A stretch of DNA of 64,000 nucleotides from Phytophthora colocasiae (taxonomy: Eukaryota; Oomycota; Peronosporomycetes; Peronosporales; Peronosporaceae): the NCBI GenBank assembly GCA_018806915.1, contig JAGKQI010000055.1, forward strand, positions 351,997 through 415,996, given 5' to 3'. The notes under the pieces were generated by a model. The model did no database searches. It was not told where the DNA came from and saw nothing but the letters and a program-made list of their open reading frames with translations. Positions 1 through 12,725 of this stretch are shown one piece after another; the stretch's first letter is position 1, and every line of letters begins with the position of its first letter. A program made the position numbers and the translations under genes.

Positions 1-1
1 C

Positions 2-3000
2 GCCGCCGCCGCTCCTGTGCTTCGCCAAGACCCCTCCCGTGAGCTCGCACGACCCGGCAGGGCGGCCGGCAGGCTGCCCGACCTGGTCGTGCCTGCTCCA
101 GCGCTTGCAGCCGCCACGGCTCGCGCCCCAGAGCCCTCCTCCGCCTCCGACAGTGCCTCCAGAGGCACCAGCGACGCCGACGCCGGCGCCGCAGCCCCCG
201 AAGACCCCGCGAATGTTGACTACCCACCCGGCAGGGCGGCAGGAATGCTGCCCGCCGGTGGAGTAGCCATCATGACAGCAGACCGCGCTCCCGCGGCCAC
301 TGCAGCCGCCAACCAGCACCGCCGTGCACCTGGCGATGACGGCGCCGCCTCGCCGGGCGAGACCGCCGCCGCCAAGACCTCCACGGACCTCGCGAGTGTG
401 TCGCCCATACCCGGCAGGGCGGGCAGCATGCTCGCCGACGGTGACGCCTCTGCGTTCGCCGCCACCGCTCAAGTCTCCGCCGCAGCTGTGGCTGCTGCTG
501 CTCATCGAGTCGCAGCAGTCGCAGCTGCACAAGCACCTCCTTCTGGTCGCGCCGCCGTGGAGCACCACGCGCGCGCTGAGCCGCCTCAAGACCAAGAAAC
601 TTCGGCTCGCGCGTGCGTGGAGCTTCAAGCCGGCGGCGTGTCCAGCAGTTGGAGAGGACGCTTTGGCAGCTCGAGACCGCATGGGGACGACGGCGACGAC
701 ACGCATCAAGACCATGAAGACCGTGTCGTCGCCGCCGTCCCCATGGACGTTGACGAAAGATGCCCAGTGGCCACCAGCGGGACAGCGACCGCTGTCACCG
801 CCACCAGAGCTCCGCGTAGGCGGCAAGCGCCGCCGCCTCAACGACGACGACGACGACGACGCGCGCAAACTGGCCGAGCTGCTGCTGCTCGATGAGGAGG
901 AGGTCGGCACCCAAGACCCGGCGCCTAGGCTATCTGCAGCCAGCGCCCGTCCGGCCTCCGTCCTCGCCGTGTACACGCACAACGCGCAGCGCTTCAACTG
1001 CACGTTGTGCGTGTACTCGGCCGCCAGCTTCGCAGCACTGACTCGCCATCGAGACTCGCGACACCGGCGCGTCGTCTTCCTTGACCGGTTTTCGGCGGAC
1101 TGCGCGTGCGGCGTGCCTTTCGCATCGAGGCTGGCTGCAGCAAGACACTCCCAAACGTGCACCAGCCTCACGCACCCTTCCTCGGCTGCGACTGCGCCAG
1201 CAGCAGGGGAGTTGAACCCCACTGCTGATGCAGTCAACGCCTCCGTACCGGCGGTCACCGCCGTGCTCGACCCGCCCCACCAAGACAACCCGGAGCTCGC
1301 AGTGCCCCCCCCACTGACGAGCTCCCAACATGTTGCAGCACAAGACCTCGAGCAGCAGGAACGTGGACGCTGGGGCCCACCACTGCCTCGAAACCTTGTT
1401 GCCGAGCGCGTCGCTGCACGCCTCGGTGTCGTCCCAGTGCCTCGCTGGGGACCACCACTGCCTCGGAGCGTGGTGGCGTTCCGGATTGCCGACCGCCTTC
1501 TGCCCGCGACCGACGAGGAAACCAAGGACGGCGACCAAGCGGACGCAGTAGCGACGGCGACGGCGCCGGAGATGGACGCAGACAGCGGCAGTGCGGACGG
1601 CGAGTGGCTGCTACGCTTTGACGGTGCCTGCAGAGCCAACCCAGGACCAGGCGGCGCCGGCGCGGCGCTGTTCAAGCCCAACGGACCTGTAGTGTGGACG
1701 TGCTCCCACTACATGCCGAGCAGCAGCGAGACGAACAACACGGCGGAGTACACCGCGCTGCTGCTCGGCGTCGGGCCGCAGCCGACCATGGAGTCACACA
1801 CCTGCCGAGGTGGAGGGCGACAGTACCCTGGTCATCCAACAAGTGCGTGGCATCTTCGCCACGAGGAGCACCCGTCTCCGAGAGCTGCGTACGCTGGTCA
1901 AGGTGGAACTGGCGAGGATGGAGCGCGTCACGCTCCATCACATCGACCGTCAGGCGAATGCCAACGCCGATCGCCTCGCCAACGCCGCCCTCGACCGCCG
2001 TCGCACCAAGCTGGAGTGCGGCGTCCACGAGGATGGCAACGGCTGCACCCGCACCACTACGACCGCGCCGACACCGGCAGCACCTGCGACGCCGGATACT
2101 CGACCTCCGCCCCCGACGCATGCTGACACCGGCGACCACGGAGATGACCCCGCCGACATCGACGACGGCGAGGTATATGCAGCCATGCGCGTCGGGCCGG
2201 ACGCAGTTCCGCGGCGCAGGCCCCGCCTTCGCTTGCGCAAGCTTCCCGAAGAAGAGGAAGACGTGGTCGGCGCGATGGTGGAGCGGTTCGGAGCGTCGCT
2301 GGCGGCCAAGATCACGGATGCTAGTGACTGGGAGACGGCCGAGGGCTACATCACGGCCCTCCCCCACCTCTTGTACGACAAACTGCAGCCGTACTCCCAG
2401 GCCCATCGACGCCCCGACCCGCGCCACCAACACCAGCATCAGCGACAACTGTCACAGCTTGACGGCCACCCGCGGCAGGAACTACGGCAGGTCACCCGCG
2501 GACAGGACGACGACGAGCATGGTGGGCGAGACGGCGACGACCACCGCCACGGCCAACAGGACGCAGTGAGACGGCGGAGACGAAGACGGTGCGGACGATC
2601 TGGTGCAGCCAAGCGACAGCGCCGACGACGGCCACCTCGCGTGACCCGACAGCGCCGACGACGGCCACCTCGCGTGACCCGACACCACCGAGAGCACCGC
2701 CTCGACGAGGCCCTGGACGATCTCCATGCTGTGGAGAGGGCCTCACCCAGCGATCGCACCGCTGTCCGCCGAGCCCGCCGTCGCGTCGGCCGCGTTAATT
2801 CGGCCATCACCCAGCAGCGCCTCCGTAGCCGCTTCGACAAGGATGAGAAGGCCTGCGTCGACGAAATTCTGGCCACGGCGCGCACGCAGCGAGAGTCAGC
2901 GAGGACGACGGATTCCTGCAATGACACCGCGCCACGCCCGACACCTCCGGTGACTGCTGCTGTTGTGAACGACGGCACATGCCCTATCCCAGGCGCCGAG

Positions 3001-5679
3001 CTCTGGCGATTCTTCGACGGCGTTAATACACCACAGCAGGAGTTTGCTCCGGACGCAGCAAGAGGCGCCACCTTCCGCTCCGTCATGGCCCGCCTGCCGA
3101 CCGCGTCCAGGTTTCGAGAGCTGCTTACGGAGGCGCCGACGCTGGACGATATCGAGACACAGCTCCAACACGTCCGTGGCGCCTCCAGCCCCGGCCTCGA
3201 CGGCGTGGGATACGACGTGTACCAGAAGTTCGCAGCGCAATTGCTACCGGTGCTGGCTGCAGCGTTCCAGAAGTGCTGGGAGGCCAAGAAGGTTCCACAG
3301 AGCTGGAAGCTCGGAGTCGTGCGACTTCTCCACAAGAAGGGCTCGCGAGAGGACCCAGCGAACTGGCGGCCCATCTGTCTCCAGCAGTCGATCTACAAAC
3401 TCTACAGCGGAGTCCTCGCACGAAGGCTGGTGCGATGGCTGGACGCCAACGACCGCCACGCACCAGGACAGAAGGGGTTCCGAGCGGTCAATGGTTGTGG
3501 GGAGCACAACTTCCTCGCGGCCACACTAGTCGACCAAGCCCGCCGCAAGCGCCGTACACTCTTCGAAGTCTGGTACGACTTCCGAAACGCGTTCGGCAGC
3601 GTGCCGTTCGCGCTGCTATGGGACTCGCTGGCGCGACTCGGTGTTCCGGACGACTACGTCGCCATGTGCAAGGGGCTTTACGAGAGCGCGGCGTTTGTCG
3701 TTGGGAACGCCGCGGATGGCACTACGGACCCGGTCTCGCTGCGAGTGGGCGTGTTCCAAGGATGCCCACTCAGCCCGCAGCTATTCAACGCCGCCATCAG
3801 CCCGCTGCTCTTCGCGCTGCAGCGACTGCCGGATACGGGCGTGCAGCTGTCTGCCGACGACTGCCTCGGTGCCTCGGCGTACGCCGACGACCTCAAGATC
3901 TTCAGCGGCACCGAGGACGGCATCAAGCGGCAGCACGCGCTCGTGGTCGACTTCCTACGCTGGACAGGCATGGCAGCTAACCCAAGCAAGTGCTGCGCCA
4001 TGTCGGTCCAGCGCGACCACCGCGGTGTTCTCAAGACATGTGACCTCGGACTGCAGCTGGACGGCGACCCGATCCCCACGCTCGGCATGGCCGACTCGTA
4101 CTCGTACCTTGGGATCGGGGACGGCTTCGACCACGTACGCCGCCGCATCGAGCTCGCGCCGGCACTCAAGCAGCTGAAGGACGACGCGACGGCACTGCTG
4201 CAGTCCGGTCTCGCCCCGTGGCAGGTGGTGAAGGCGGTGAAGACGTACCTCTACCCTCGGGTGGAGTACGCTCTTCGCCACCTTCGCCCCTTCCAGCAGC
4301 AACTGGACGGCTTCGACCGCCACCTGGTACGCGGCCTTCGCCACCTCCTCCGCCTGCCGGTATCAGCCACGACCGAGTTCTTTTACGCGCCGGTGTCGCG
4401 CGGTGGCCTCGGACTTCTACCGCTGACGGAGCTGCACGCGGCGCTCCAAGTCGCGCACGGTTGGCAGATGCTTCACTCCAAGGACCCAGCCATCCGGCGC
4501 ATTGCGCGCGTGCAGCTCCGGCAGATCGCCGACGCCCGACACCGTCTCGACGCCTCAGCGTGGGTGGACCGCGAGGAGGAACTGTGCGAGCGGCTCCTCA
4601 ACTCGCAGCTGGGGACGTCGCCCGACGCACCGCCCAAGCGCCGCAACGGTGACATCGGTTCGCTGTGGGTCGACGTCCAGCGCCACCTACGCACGTTCGG
4701 CCTCAAGTTCGAGACCGCGCCAGCATGTGCAGACACCGGCACAGCAGCGACCACGCTCCAGCTTCGCGTGCCGCACCACGACAAGTGGCTAGACCACACC
4801 AACGTGCTGCGGCACGTGAAACTACATGAAGAACAGGCACTGGCGGCGCTGGACGGAGATGAAGGACCAGGGCAAGACGGCACGAAGCCACGGTGGAACG
4901 GGGAGCGCGTTCCTCACGCGACCCAGAGGACTTTGGGAGTCCGACTACCGCTTCGCGGCGGCCGCCCGCCTGAACCAGCTCGACACGCACAGCGTGCTCA
5001 AGCGGCGGCGTCTCCGGGCCCACGACCGCTGCCGGCAGCCGGGATGCTCCAGGGTGGAGACACTGGCGCACGTGCTCAACCACTGCCCAGGCACCATGGA
5101 CGCAGTCCGTGGCCGGCACGACGACGCGCTCAAGAACATCGAGCGCGCGCTCATCGCGTCGTCAAGCGACGGCAGGACCGCGTCGAGCTTCGCACGAACC
5201 AGACCGTGCCGTCGCTCGCCGGCCCCGCGTTGCGGCCCGACCTTCAGGTGTACAACCACACCAAGAAGACGGTGGCGGTGGTCGACCTGGCCGTGGCGTT
5301 CGAAGAGCAGGCGAGCGACGACCCGGAGAGCTCAGCGCTGGCCCGCATCGCCGCGCACAAGCGTGCCAAGTACGACCGTGTCAAGCGACACCTCGAGCGC
5401 CAAGGGTGGAAGGTGCACCTCTCGGCGCTAGTGTACGGGTCGCTTGGCGCGGTTGCTGGCGGCAACCACAAGGTCTACACCGAGCACCTTGGCCTGCTCA
5501 AGCGTGATGCGAAGCGGCTGGACCGGACGCTCTCAGTGGCATGCATTCAGTCCAGCCGCCGCATCTGGAACCTACACTGCAGCCAGCATCGGGCGCGGCA
5601 ACAGCAGCCCCGCCAAGCGTCATGGGGTAGTCGGGTGGTGGAGACCGGGGGGGCTCCACCGTGCACCGGCCGCCGCTAG
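2..5679 (+). pseudogene. Retrotransposon polyprotein, copy 1 (N-terminal repeats, zinc fingers, RNase H, RT, CCHC, REL endonuclease), frameshifted
   Basis: Compared with copies 2 and 3 the frame breaks four times: one base gained near 766, one lost near 1769, two lost near 4826 and one lost near 5174. Between breaks the domains are well kept. The C2H2 finger is near 999-1060, RNase H (FDGACRANPGPGG) starts near 1618, the RT has YDFRNAFGSV near 3570 and YADD near 3880, the CCHC knuckle is near 5030, and RPDLQVY opens the endonuclease near 5235. The RNase H region is split by the break at 1769, between TAEY and EGDS. A 33-bp in-frame tandem duplication sits at 2615-2680. The TAG stop follows the family C-terminus CTGRR. 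Either an inactive copy or one with assembly indels; the shared downstream copies argue that the reading is right. Confidence 0.85.
2615..2680 (+). repeat. 33-bp in-frame tandem duplication in the Arg-rich linker of copy 1
   Basis: Two identical 33-bp units (2615-2647 and 2648-2680) encode a repeated RQRRRRPPRVT-type peptide. The other A copies have the unit once, so this is a recent slippage or unequal exchange private to copy 1. It keeps frame. Confidence 0.9.
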
Positions 5680-5847
5680 ACGGCAACCAGGCCCATCGCG
5701 GCCGACAGGGCCACACCCATGTAGGGAACTGCCCTTCAAACCCATTTCGGTGGTCGAATCCGACTTATCAGATACATTACCACTTCACTGCTAGTATCAG
5801 ATAGACATAAAAAGGACATAACCAAATGGTAAATACACAAACTTTTT
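5680..5847 (+). other. 3' UTR of copy 1 with conserved hairpin (A type)
   Basis: A nested hairpin lies at 5708-5734: outer stem GGGC/GCCC, inner ACA/TGT around CCCA. The same fold occurs in B copies with different inner bases. By analogy with R2-like elements a 3' UTR structure may be the RNA feature the RT recognises; that role is inferred. The end runs into AT-rich sequence and then into the U2-like segment. Confidence 0.55.
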
Positions 5848-5979
5848 TGTTCTAATCAGTGTGAAAACTGGTTTTCTCCATTTTTGGAGTGCTTTTTCAC
5901 ATTCATTTTTGGACTTCCCGTGCCGACCAGCTTGCTATTCGGCTAGGGACGGTCTCCGAGGTCTTCCACCCACACCTCG
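5848..5979 (+). ncRNA. U2 snRNA-like 3' segment between copies 1 and 2 (target remnant)
   Basis: In U2 order: TGTTCTAATCAG, a IIa-like hairpin at 5855-5872 (ATCAGT/ACTGGT), a IIb-like hairpin at 5876-5889 (CTCCA/TGGAG), Sm site ATTTTTGG at 5905-5912, a stem-loop III region at 5917-5952 with loop core GCTTGCT, and a last hairpin CGAGGT (5957) / ACCTCG (5974). Stem III is a hybrid: its 5' arm matches the spacer before copy 4 and its 3' arm matches the spacer before copy 5. The length is close to human U2 from nucleotide 40 to the end. No GTAGTA branch-recognition sequence precedes it, so it is not a complete U2 gene. Confidence 0.55.
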
Positions 5980-6043
5980 TGAGGCCAACTACTGCATTTG
6001 ATTTTTTCTATCTTTTTTCGGCCCTTCACCAACGCATCGGCGC

Positions 6044-9000
6044 ATGCGCTTCTGGTGGCCGGACTGGGAGCCCCGGGAGCGCTCTCCGTCTACCGACAGT
6101 GAGTGCTCCACGGCCAGCCACTCCAGCTTCGCCAGCGACGCGTCTTTTATAGCGCGTCGTCGGGCGAGGCTGTACGAGACGGGGCAGTGGATCCGCTGGC
6201 GGATCCACTAGTGGGTCCACCAGCGGATCCACTAGGGCTAGGCCTTCACACTTTTGCCCCCGTTTTGAGCTCTCGCGAGCCCGAAACGGCGCCGCCGGAG
6301 GCTCCACGCGCGCCACCGCTGCTCAGCGACGGCGTGGAGCCCGGCGCTGAAATTTCGGCCAGGGGTGGGCAACCCTCTGGCGCCGCTGTCCCCCAAGCGG
6401 CATCGCGGGCCGGGCCCTCCATCGCCCAAACGGGCACCCGGTCTGCGGCTTCACCGCCGCGTCCTTTCGGCGCCGCTGTGCCCGTCCACCGTCCCCCGGG
6501 CTCTCCCACTTCAGGGCCGGGGCCTCCTATACTCGGCCTGAGTATGGGAGGATCCCTGCTCGCTCAGGCGACAGCTTCCGCCTCCGGCTTCGAAGCCGCC
6601 GCCTCGGCCGAGGCTGGCGCCGCCCAGGAGGGCGCCGCGAACGACGGCTCCCGTGGAGCCCCAAGACCGCCCCCGGACCCCCAAGCGCGCCGTTCGGCTT
6701 CTCAAGACCCCCGCCTCGCCTCTCCGCCGCTCGGCGCCGCCCTGCCTGCCTCCTGTGGTCGAATCTCACCCGGCAGGGCGGGCGGCATGCTGCCCGATTG
6801 GGTAGCGCCGCGAGACGGCCTCCTCTCGGCCTCTCCGCCTCCGACGGCCGTCCAAGCGCGCCGTTCGGCTGCTCAAGACCCCGTGCCAGCCTCCCAGCCG
6901 CCTGTCGCCACCCTGCCCGCCCTCACTGATGAAATTCTACCCGGCAGGGCGGGCGGCATGCTGTCCGACAGGCCAGCACCAGGGGCGGCGCTCGTAGCCG
7001 CCACGGCTCGCGCTCTAGCGGCCTCCACCGCGACCAAGGACGGCCCCAGTGACAGCAGCGACGACGACGACGGGCAAGACGACGCCGCCGCCGCTCCTGT
7101 GCTTCGCCAAGACCCCTCCCGTGAGCTCGCACGACCCGGCAGGGCGGCCGGCAGGCTGCCCGACCTGGTCGTGCCTGCTCCAGCGCTTGCAGCCGCCACG
7201 GCTCGCGCCCCAGAGCCCTCCTCCGCCTCCGACAGTGCCTCCAGAGGCACCAGCGACGCCGACGCCGGCGCCGCAGCCCCCGAAGACCCCGCGAATGTTG
7301 ACTACCCACCCGGCAGGGCGGCAGGAATGCTGCCCGCCGGTGGAGTAGCCATCATGACAGCAGACCGCGCTCCCGCGGCCACTGCAGCCGCCAACCAGCA
7401 CCGCCGTGCACCTGGCGATGACGGCGCCGCCTCGCCGGGCGAGACCGCCGCCGCCAAGACCTCCAAGGACCTCGCGAGTGTGTCGCCCATACCCGGCAGG
7501 GCGGGCGGCATGCTCGCCGACGGTGACGCCTCTGCGTTCGCCGCCACCGCTCAAGTCTCCGCCGCAGCTGTGGCTGCTGCTGCTCATCGAGTCGCAGCAG
7601 TCGCAGCTGCACAAGCACCTCCTTCTGGTCGCGCCGCCGTGGAGCACCACGCGCGCGCTGAGCCGCCTCAAGACCAAGAAACTTCGGCTCGCGCGTGCGT
7701 GGAGCTTCAAGCCGGCGACGTGTCCAGCAGTTGGAGAGGACGCTTTAGCAGCTCGAGACCGCATGGGGACGACGGCGACGACACGCATCAAGACCATGAA
7801 GACCGTGTCGTCGCCGCCGTTCCCATGGACGTTGACGAAGGTGCTCAGTGGCCACCAGCGGGACAGCGACCGCTGTCACCGCCACCCGAGCTTCGCGTGG
7901 GCGGCAAGCGCCGCCGCCTCAACGACGACGACGACGACGCAAGCGAGCTGGCCGAGCTGCTGTTGCTCGATGAGGAGGAGGTCGGCACCCAAGACCCGGC
8001 GCCTAGGCTATCTGCAGCCAGCGCCCGTCCGGCCTCCGTCCTCGCCGTGTACGCGCACAACGCGCAGCGCTTCAACTGCACGTTGTGCGTGTACTCGGCC
8101 GCCAGCTTCGCAGCACTGACTCGCCATCGAGACTCGCGACACCGGCGCGTCGTCTTCCTTGACCGGTTTTCGGCGGACTGCGCGTGCGGCGTGCCTTTCG
8201 CATCGAGGCTGGCTGCAGCAAGACACTCCCAAACGTGCACCAGCCTCACGCACCCTTCCTCGGCTGCGACTGCGCCAGCAGCAGGGGAGTTGAACCCCAC
8301 TGCTGATGCAGTCAACGCCTCCGTACTGGCGGTCACCGCCGTGCTCGACCCGCCCCACCAAGACAACCCGGAGCTCGCAGTGCCCCCCCCACTGACGAGC
8401 TCCCAACATGTTGCAGCACAAGACCTCGAGCAGCAGGAACGTGGACGCTGGGGCCCACCACTGCCTCGAAACCTTGTTGCCGAGCGCGTCGCTGCACGCC
8501 TCGGTGTCGTCCCAGTGCCTCGCTGGGGACCACCACTGCCTCGGAGCGTGGTGGCGTTCCGGATTGCCGACCGCCTTCTGCCCGCGACCGACGAGGAAAC
8601 CAAGGACGGCGACCAAGCGGACGCAGTAGCGACGGCGACGGCGCCGGAGATGGACGCAGACAGCGGCAGTGCGGACGGCGAGTGGCTGCTACGCTTTGAC
8701 GGTGCCTGCAGAGCCAACCCAGGACCAGGCGGCGCCGGCGCGGCGCTGTTCAAGCCCAACGGACCTGTAGTGTGGACGTGCTCCCACTACATGCCGAGCA
8801 GCAGCGAGACGAACAACACGGCGGAGTACACCGCGCTGCTGCTCGGCGTCCGGGCCGCAGCCGACCATGGAGTCACACACCTCCGAGTGGAAGGTGACAG
8901 CACCCTGGTGATCCAGCAGGTGCGTGGCATCTTCGCCACGAGGAGCACCCGTCTCCGAGAGCTGCGTACGCTGGTCAAGGTGGAACTGGCGAGGATGGAG

Positions 9001-12000
9001 CGCGTCACGCTCCATCACATCGACCGTCAGGCGAATGCCAACGCCGATCGCCTCGCCAACGCCGCCCTCGACCGCCGTCGCACCAAGCTGGAGTGCGGCG
9101 TCCACGAGGATGGCAACGGCTGCACCCGCGCCACTACGACCGCGCCGACACCGGCAGCACCTGCGACGCCGGATACTCGACCTCCGCCCCCGACGCATGC
9201 TGACACCGGCGACCACGGAGATGACCCCGCCGACATCGACGACGGCGAGGTATATGCAGCCATGCGCGTCGGGCCGGACGCAGTTCCGCGGCGCAGGCCC
9301 CGCCTTCGCTTGCGCAAGCTTCCCGAAGAAGAGGAAGACGTGGTCGGCGCGATGGTGGAGCGGTTCGGAGCGTCGCTGGCGGCCAAGATCACGGATGCTA
9401 GTGACTGGGAGACGGCCGAGGGCTACATCACGGCCCTCCCCCACCTCTTGTACGACAAACTGCAGCCGTACTCCCAGGCCCATCGACGCCCCGACCCGCG
9501 CCACCAACACCAGCATCAGCGACAACTGTCACAGCTTGACGGCCACCCGCGGCAGGAACTACGGCAGGTCACCCGCGGACAGGACGACGACGAGCATGGT
9601 GGGCGAGACGGCGACGACCACCGCCACGGCCAACAGGACGCAGTGAGACGGCGGAGACGAAGACGGTGCGGACGATCTGGTGCAGCCAAGCGACAGCGCC
9701 GACGACGGCCACCTCGCGTGACCCGACACCACCGAGAGCACCGCCTCGACGAGGCCCTGGACGATCTCCATGCTGTGGAGAGGGCCTCACCCAGCGATCG
9801 CACTGCTGTCCGTCGAGCCCGCCGTCGCGTCGGCCGCGTCAATTCGGCCATCACCCAGCAGCGCCTGCGTAGTCGCTTCGACAAGGATGAGAAGGCCTGC
9901 GTCGACGAAATTCTGGCCACGGCGCGCACGCAGCGAGAGTCAGCGAGGACGACGGATTCCTGCAATGACACCGCGCCACGCCCGACACCTCCGGTGACTG
10001 CTGCTGTTGTGAACGACGGCACATGCCCTATCCCAGGCGCCGAGCTCTGGCGATTCTTCGACGGCGTTAATACACCACAGCAGGAGTTTGCTCCGGACGC
10101 AGCAAGAGGCGCCACCTTCCGCTCCGTCATGGCCCGCCTGCCGACCGCGTCCAGGTTTCGAGAGCTGCTTACGGAGGCGCCGACGCTGGACGATATCGAG
10201 ACACAGCTCCAACACGTCCGTGGCGCCTCCAGCCCCGGCCTCGACGGCGTGGGATACGACGTGTACCAGAAGTTCGCAGCGCAATTGCTACCGGTGCTGG
10301 CTGCAGCGTTCCAGAAGTGCTGGGAGGCCAAGAAGGTTCCACAGAGCTGGAAGCTCGAGTCGTGCGACTTCTCCACAAGAAGGGCTCGCGAGAGGACCCA
10401 GCGAACTGGCGGCCCATCTGTCTCCAGCAGTCGATCTACAAACTCTACAGCGGAGTCCTCGCACGAAGGCTGGTGCGATGGCTGGACGCCAACGACCGCC
10501 ACGCACCAGGACAGAAGGGGTTCCGAGCGGTCAATGGTTGTGGGGAGCACAACTTCCTCGCGGCCACACTAGTCGACCAAGCTCGCCGCAAGCGCCGTAC
10601 ACTCTTCGAAGTCTGGTACGACTTCCGAAACGCGTTCGGCAGCGTGCCGTTCGCGCTGCTATGGGACTCGCTGGCGCGACTCGGTGTTCCGGACGACTAC
10701 GTCGCCATGTGCAAGGGGCTTTACGAGAGCGCGGCGTTTGTCGTTGGGAACGCCGCGGATGGCACTACGGACCCGGTCTCGCTGCGAGTGGGCGTGTTCC
10801 AAGGATGCCCACTCAGCCCGCAGCTATTCAACGCCGCCATCAGCCCGCTGCTCTTCGCGCTGCAGCGACTGCCGGATACGGGCGTGCAGCTGTCTGCCGA
10901 CGACTGCCTCGGTGCCTCGGCGTACGCCGACGACCTCAAGATCTTCAGCGGCACCGAGGACGGCATCAAGCGGCAGCACGCGCTCGTGGTCGACTTCCTA
11001 CGCTGGACAGGCATGGCAGCTAACCCAAGCAAGTGCTGCGCCATGTCGGTCCAGCGCGACCACCGCGGTGTTCTCAAGACGTGTGACCTCGGACTGCAGC
11101 TGGACGGCGACCCGATCCCCACGCTCGGCATGGCCGACTCGTACTCGTACCTTGGGATCGGGGACGGCTTCGACCACGTACGCCGCCGCATCGAGCTCGC
11201 GCCGGCACTCAAGCAGCTGAAGGACGACGCGACGGCACTGCTGCAGTCCGGTCTCGCCCCGTGGCAGGTGGTGAAGGCGGTGAAGACGTACCTCTACCCT
11301 CGGGTGGAGTACGCTCTTCGCCACCTTCGCCCCTTCCAGCAGCAACTGGACGGCTTCGACCGCCACCTGGTACGCGGCCTTCGCCACCTTCTCCGCCTGC
11401 CGGTATCAGCCACGACCGAGTTCTTTTACGCGCCGGTGTCGCGCGGTGGCCTCGGACTTCTACCGCTGACGGAGCTGCACGCGGCGCTCCAAGTCGCACA
11501 CGGTTGGCAGATGCTTCACTCCAAGGACCCAGCCATCCGGCGCATTGCGCGCGTGCAGCTCCGGCAGATCGCCGACGCCCGACACCGTCTCGACGCCTCA
11601 GCGTGGGTGGACCGCGAGGAAGAGCTGTGCGAGCGGCTCCTCAACTCGCAGCTGGGGACGTCGCCCGACGCACCGCCAAAGCGCCGCAACGGTGACATCG
11701 GTTCGCTGTGGGTCGACGTCCAGCGCCACCTACGCACGTTCGGCCTCAAGTTCGAGACCGCGCCAGCATGTGCAGACACCGGCACAGCAGCGACCACGCT
11801 CCAGCTTCGCGTGCCGCACCACGACAAGTGGCTAGACCACACCAACGTGCTGCGGCACGTGAAACTACACATGAAGAACAGGCACTGGCGGCGCTGGACG
11901 GAGATGAAGGACCAGGGCAAGACGGCACGAAGCCACGGTGGAACGGGGAGCGCGTTCCTCACGCGACCCAGAGGACTTTGGGAGTCCGACTACCGCTTCG

Positions 12001-12725
12001 CGGCGGCCGCCCGCCTGAACCAGCTCGACACGCACAGCGTGCTCAAGCGGCGGCGTCTCCGGGCCCACGACCGCTGCCGGCAGCCGGGATGCTCCAGGGT
12101 GGAGACACTGGCGCACGTGCTCAACCACTGCCCAGGCACCATGGACGCAGTCCGTGGCCGGCACGACGACGCGCTCAAGAACATCGAGCGCGCGCTCATC
12201 GCGTCGTCAAGCGACGGCAAGGACCGCGTCGAGCTTCGCACGAACCAGACCGTGCCGTCGCTCGCCGGCCCCGCGTTGCGGCCCGACCTTCAGGTGTACA
12301 ACCACACCAAGAAGACGGTGGCGGTGGTCGACCTGGCCGTGGCGTTCGAAGAGCAGGCGAGCGACGACCCGGAGAGCTCAGCGCTGGCCCGCATCGCCGC
12401 GCACAAGCGTGCCAAGTACGACCGTGTCAAGCGACACCTCGAGCGCCAAGGGTGGAAGGTGCACCTCTCGGCGCTAGTGTACGGGTCGCTTGGTGCGGTT
12501 GCTGGCGGCAACCACAAGGTCTACACCGAGCACCTTGGCCTGCTCAAGCGTGATGCGAAGCGGCTGGACCGGACGCTCTCAGTGGCATGCATTCAGTCCA
12601 GCCGCCGCATCTGGAACCTACACTGCAGCCAGCATCGGGCGCGGCAACAGCAGCCCCGCCAAGCGTCACGGGGTAGTCGGGTGGTGGAGACCGGGGGGGC
12701 TCCACCGTGCACCGGCCGCCGCTAG
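6044..12725 (+). pseudogene. Retrotransposon polyprotein, copy 2, two frameshifts
   Basis: The start is chosen because MRFWWPDW plus a Ser-rich stretch (STDSE...) is conserved in copies 3, 5 and 7 and has a homologue in copies 9 and 10. The T run at 6145-6148 is four bases long here and five in copy 3, so the first 35 codons are out of frame with the rest. From there one frame runs to about 10356, through five PGRA-type repeats, both zinc fingers, RNase H and the RT entry. One G is then lost in the LGVVRLL segment, and the frame ending at 12725 carries the RT palm (QGCPLSP, YADD), CCHC knuckle and endonuclease. All four acidic RNase H residues (FDGA, TAEY, GDS, ANADRLAN) and the YADD are present. 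Only the two single-base changes separate it from an open frame. Confidence 0.85.
6186..6233 (+). repeat. 48-bp near-perfect palindrome in the N-terminal coding region, copy 2
   Basis: The arms AGTGGATCCGCTGG and CCAGCGGATCCACT are exact reverse complements, and the inner 20 bases also pair except for one mismatch and one G/T. As RNA this is a hairpin of about 24 bp. In the protein it encodes VDPLADPLVGPPADPL, a 12-base repeat. Confidence 0.9.

Larger units (their letters stand above)
1..5847 (+). mobile_element. Copy 1: Utopia-like non-LTR retrotransposon, subfamily A, 5' cut by window edge
   Basis: The sequence enters part-way through the N-terminal repeat region; the same sequence lies near 7081 in copy 2, so about 1.1 kb of the element is outside the window. 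It ends where the 3' UTR meets the U2-like TGTTCT at 5848. There is no poly(A) tail at the 3' end, as expected for an element that primes on a fixed target. Subfamily A is recognised by the zinc-finger block (NCTLC...), two RWGP motifs and the C-terminus ending CTGRR. Confidence 0.85.

Noticed and set aside
5680..6043. Spacers as long terminal repeats of an LTR retrotransposon
   Set aside because: The ~360-bp repeats flank each copy, but there is no TG...CA end, no primer-binding site, no protease or integrase, and the endonuclease is of restriction-like type.
7406..8119. Alternative plus-strand frame (Pro/Leu-rich, about 237 codons) over the zinc-finger region
   Set aside because: It overlaps the polyprotein in another frame, has no recognisable domain, and is explained by the absence of AT-rich stop codons. 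In copies 6 and 7 it is joined to the downstream frame only by the 14-bp deletion.
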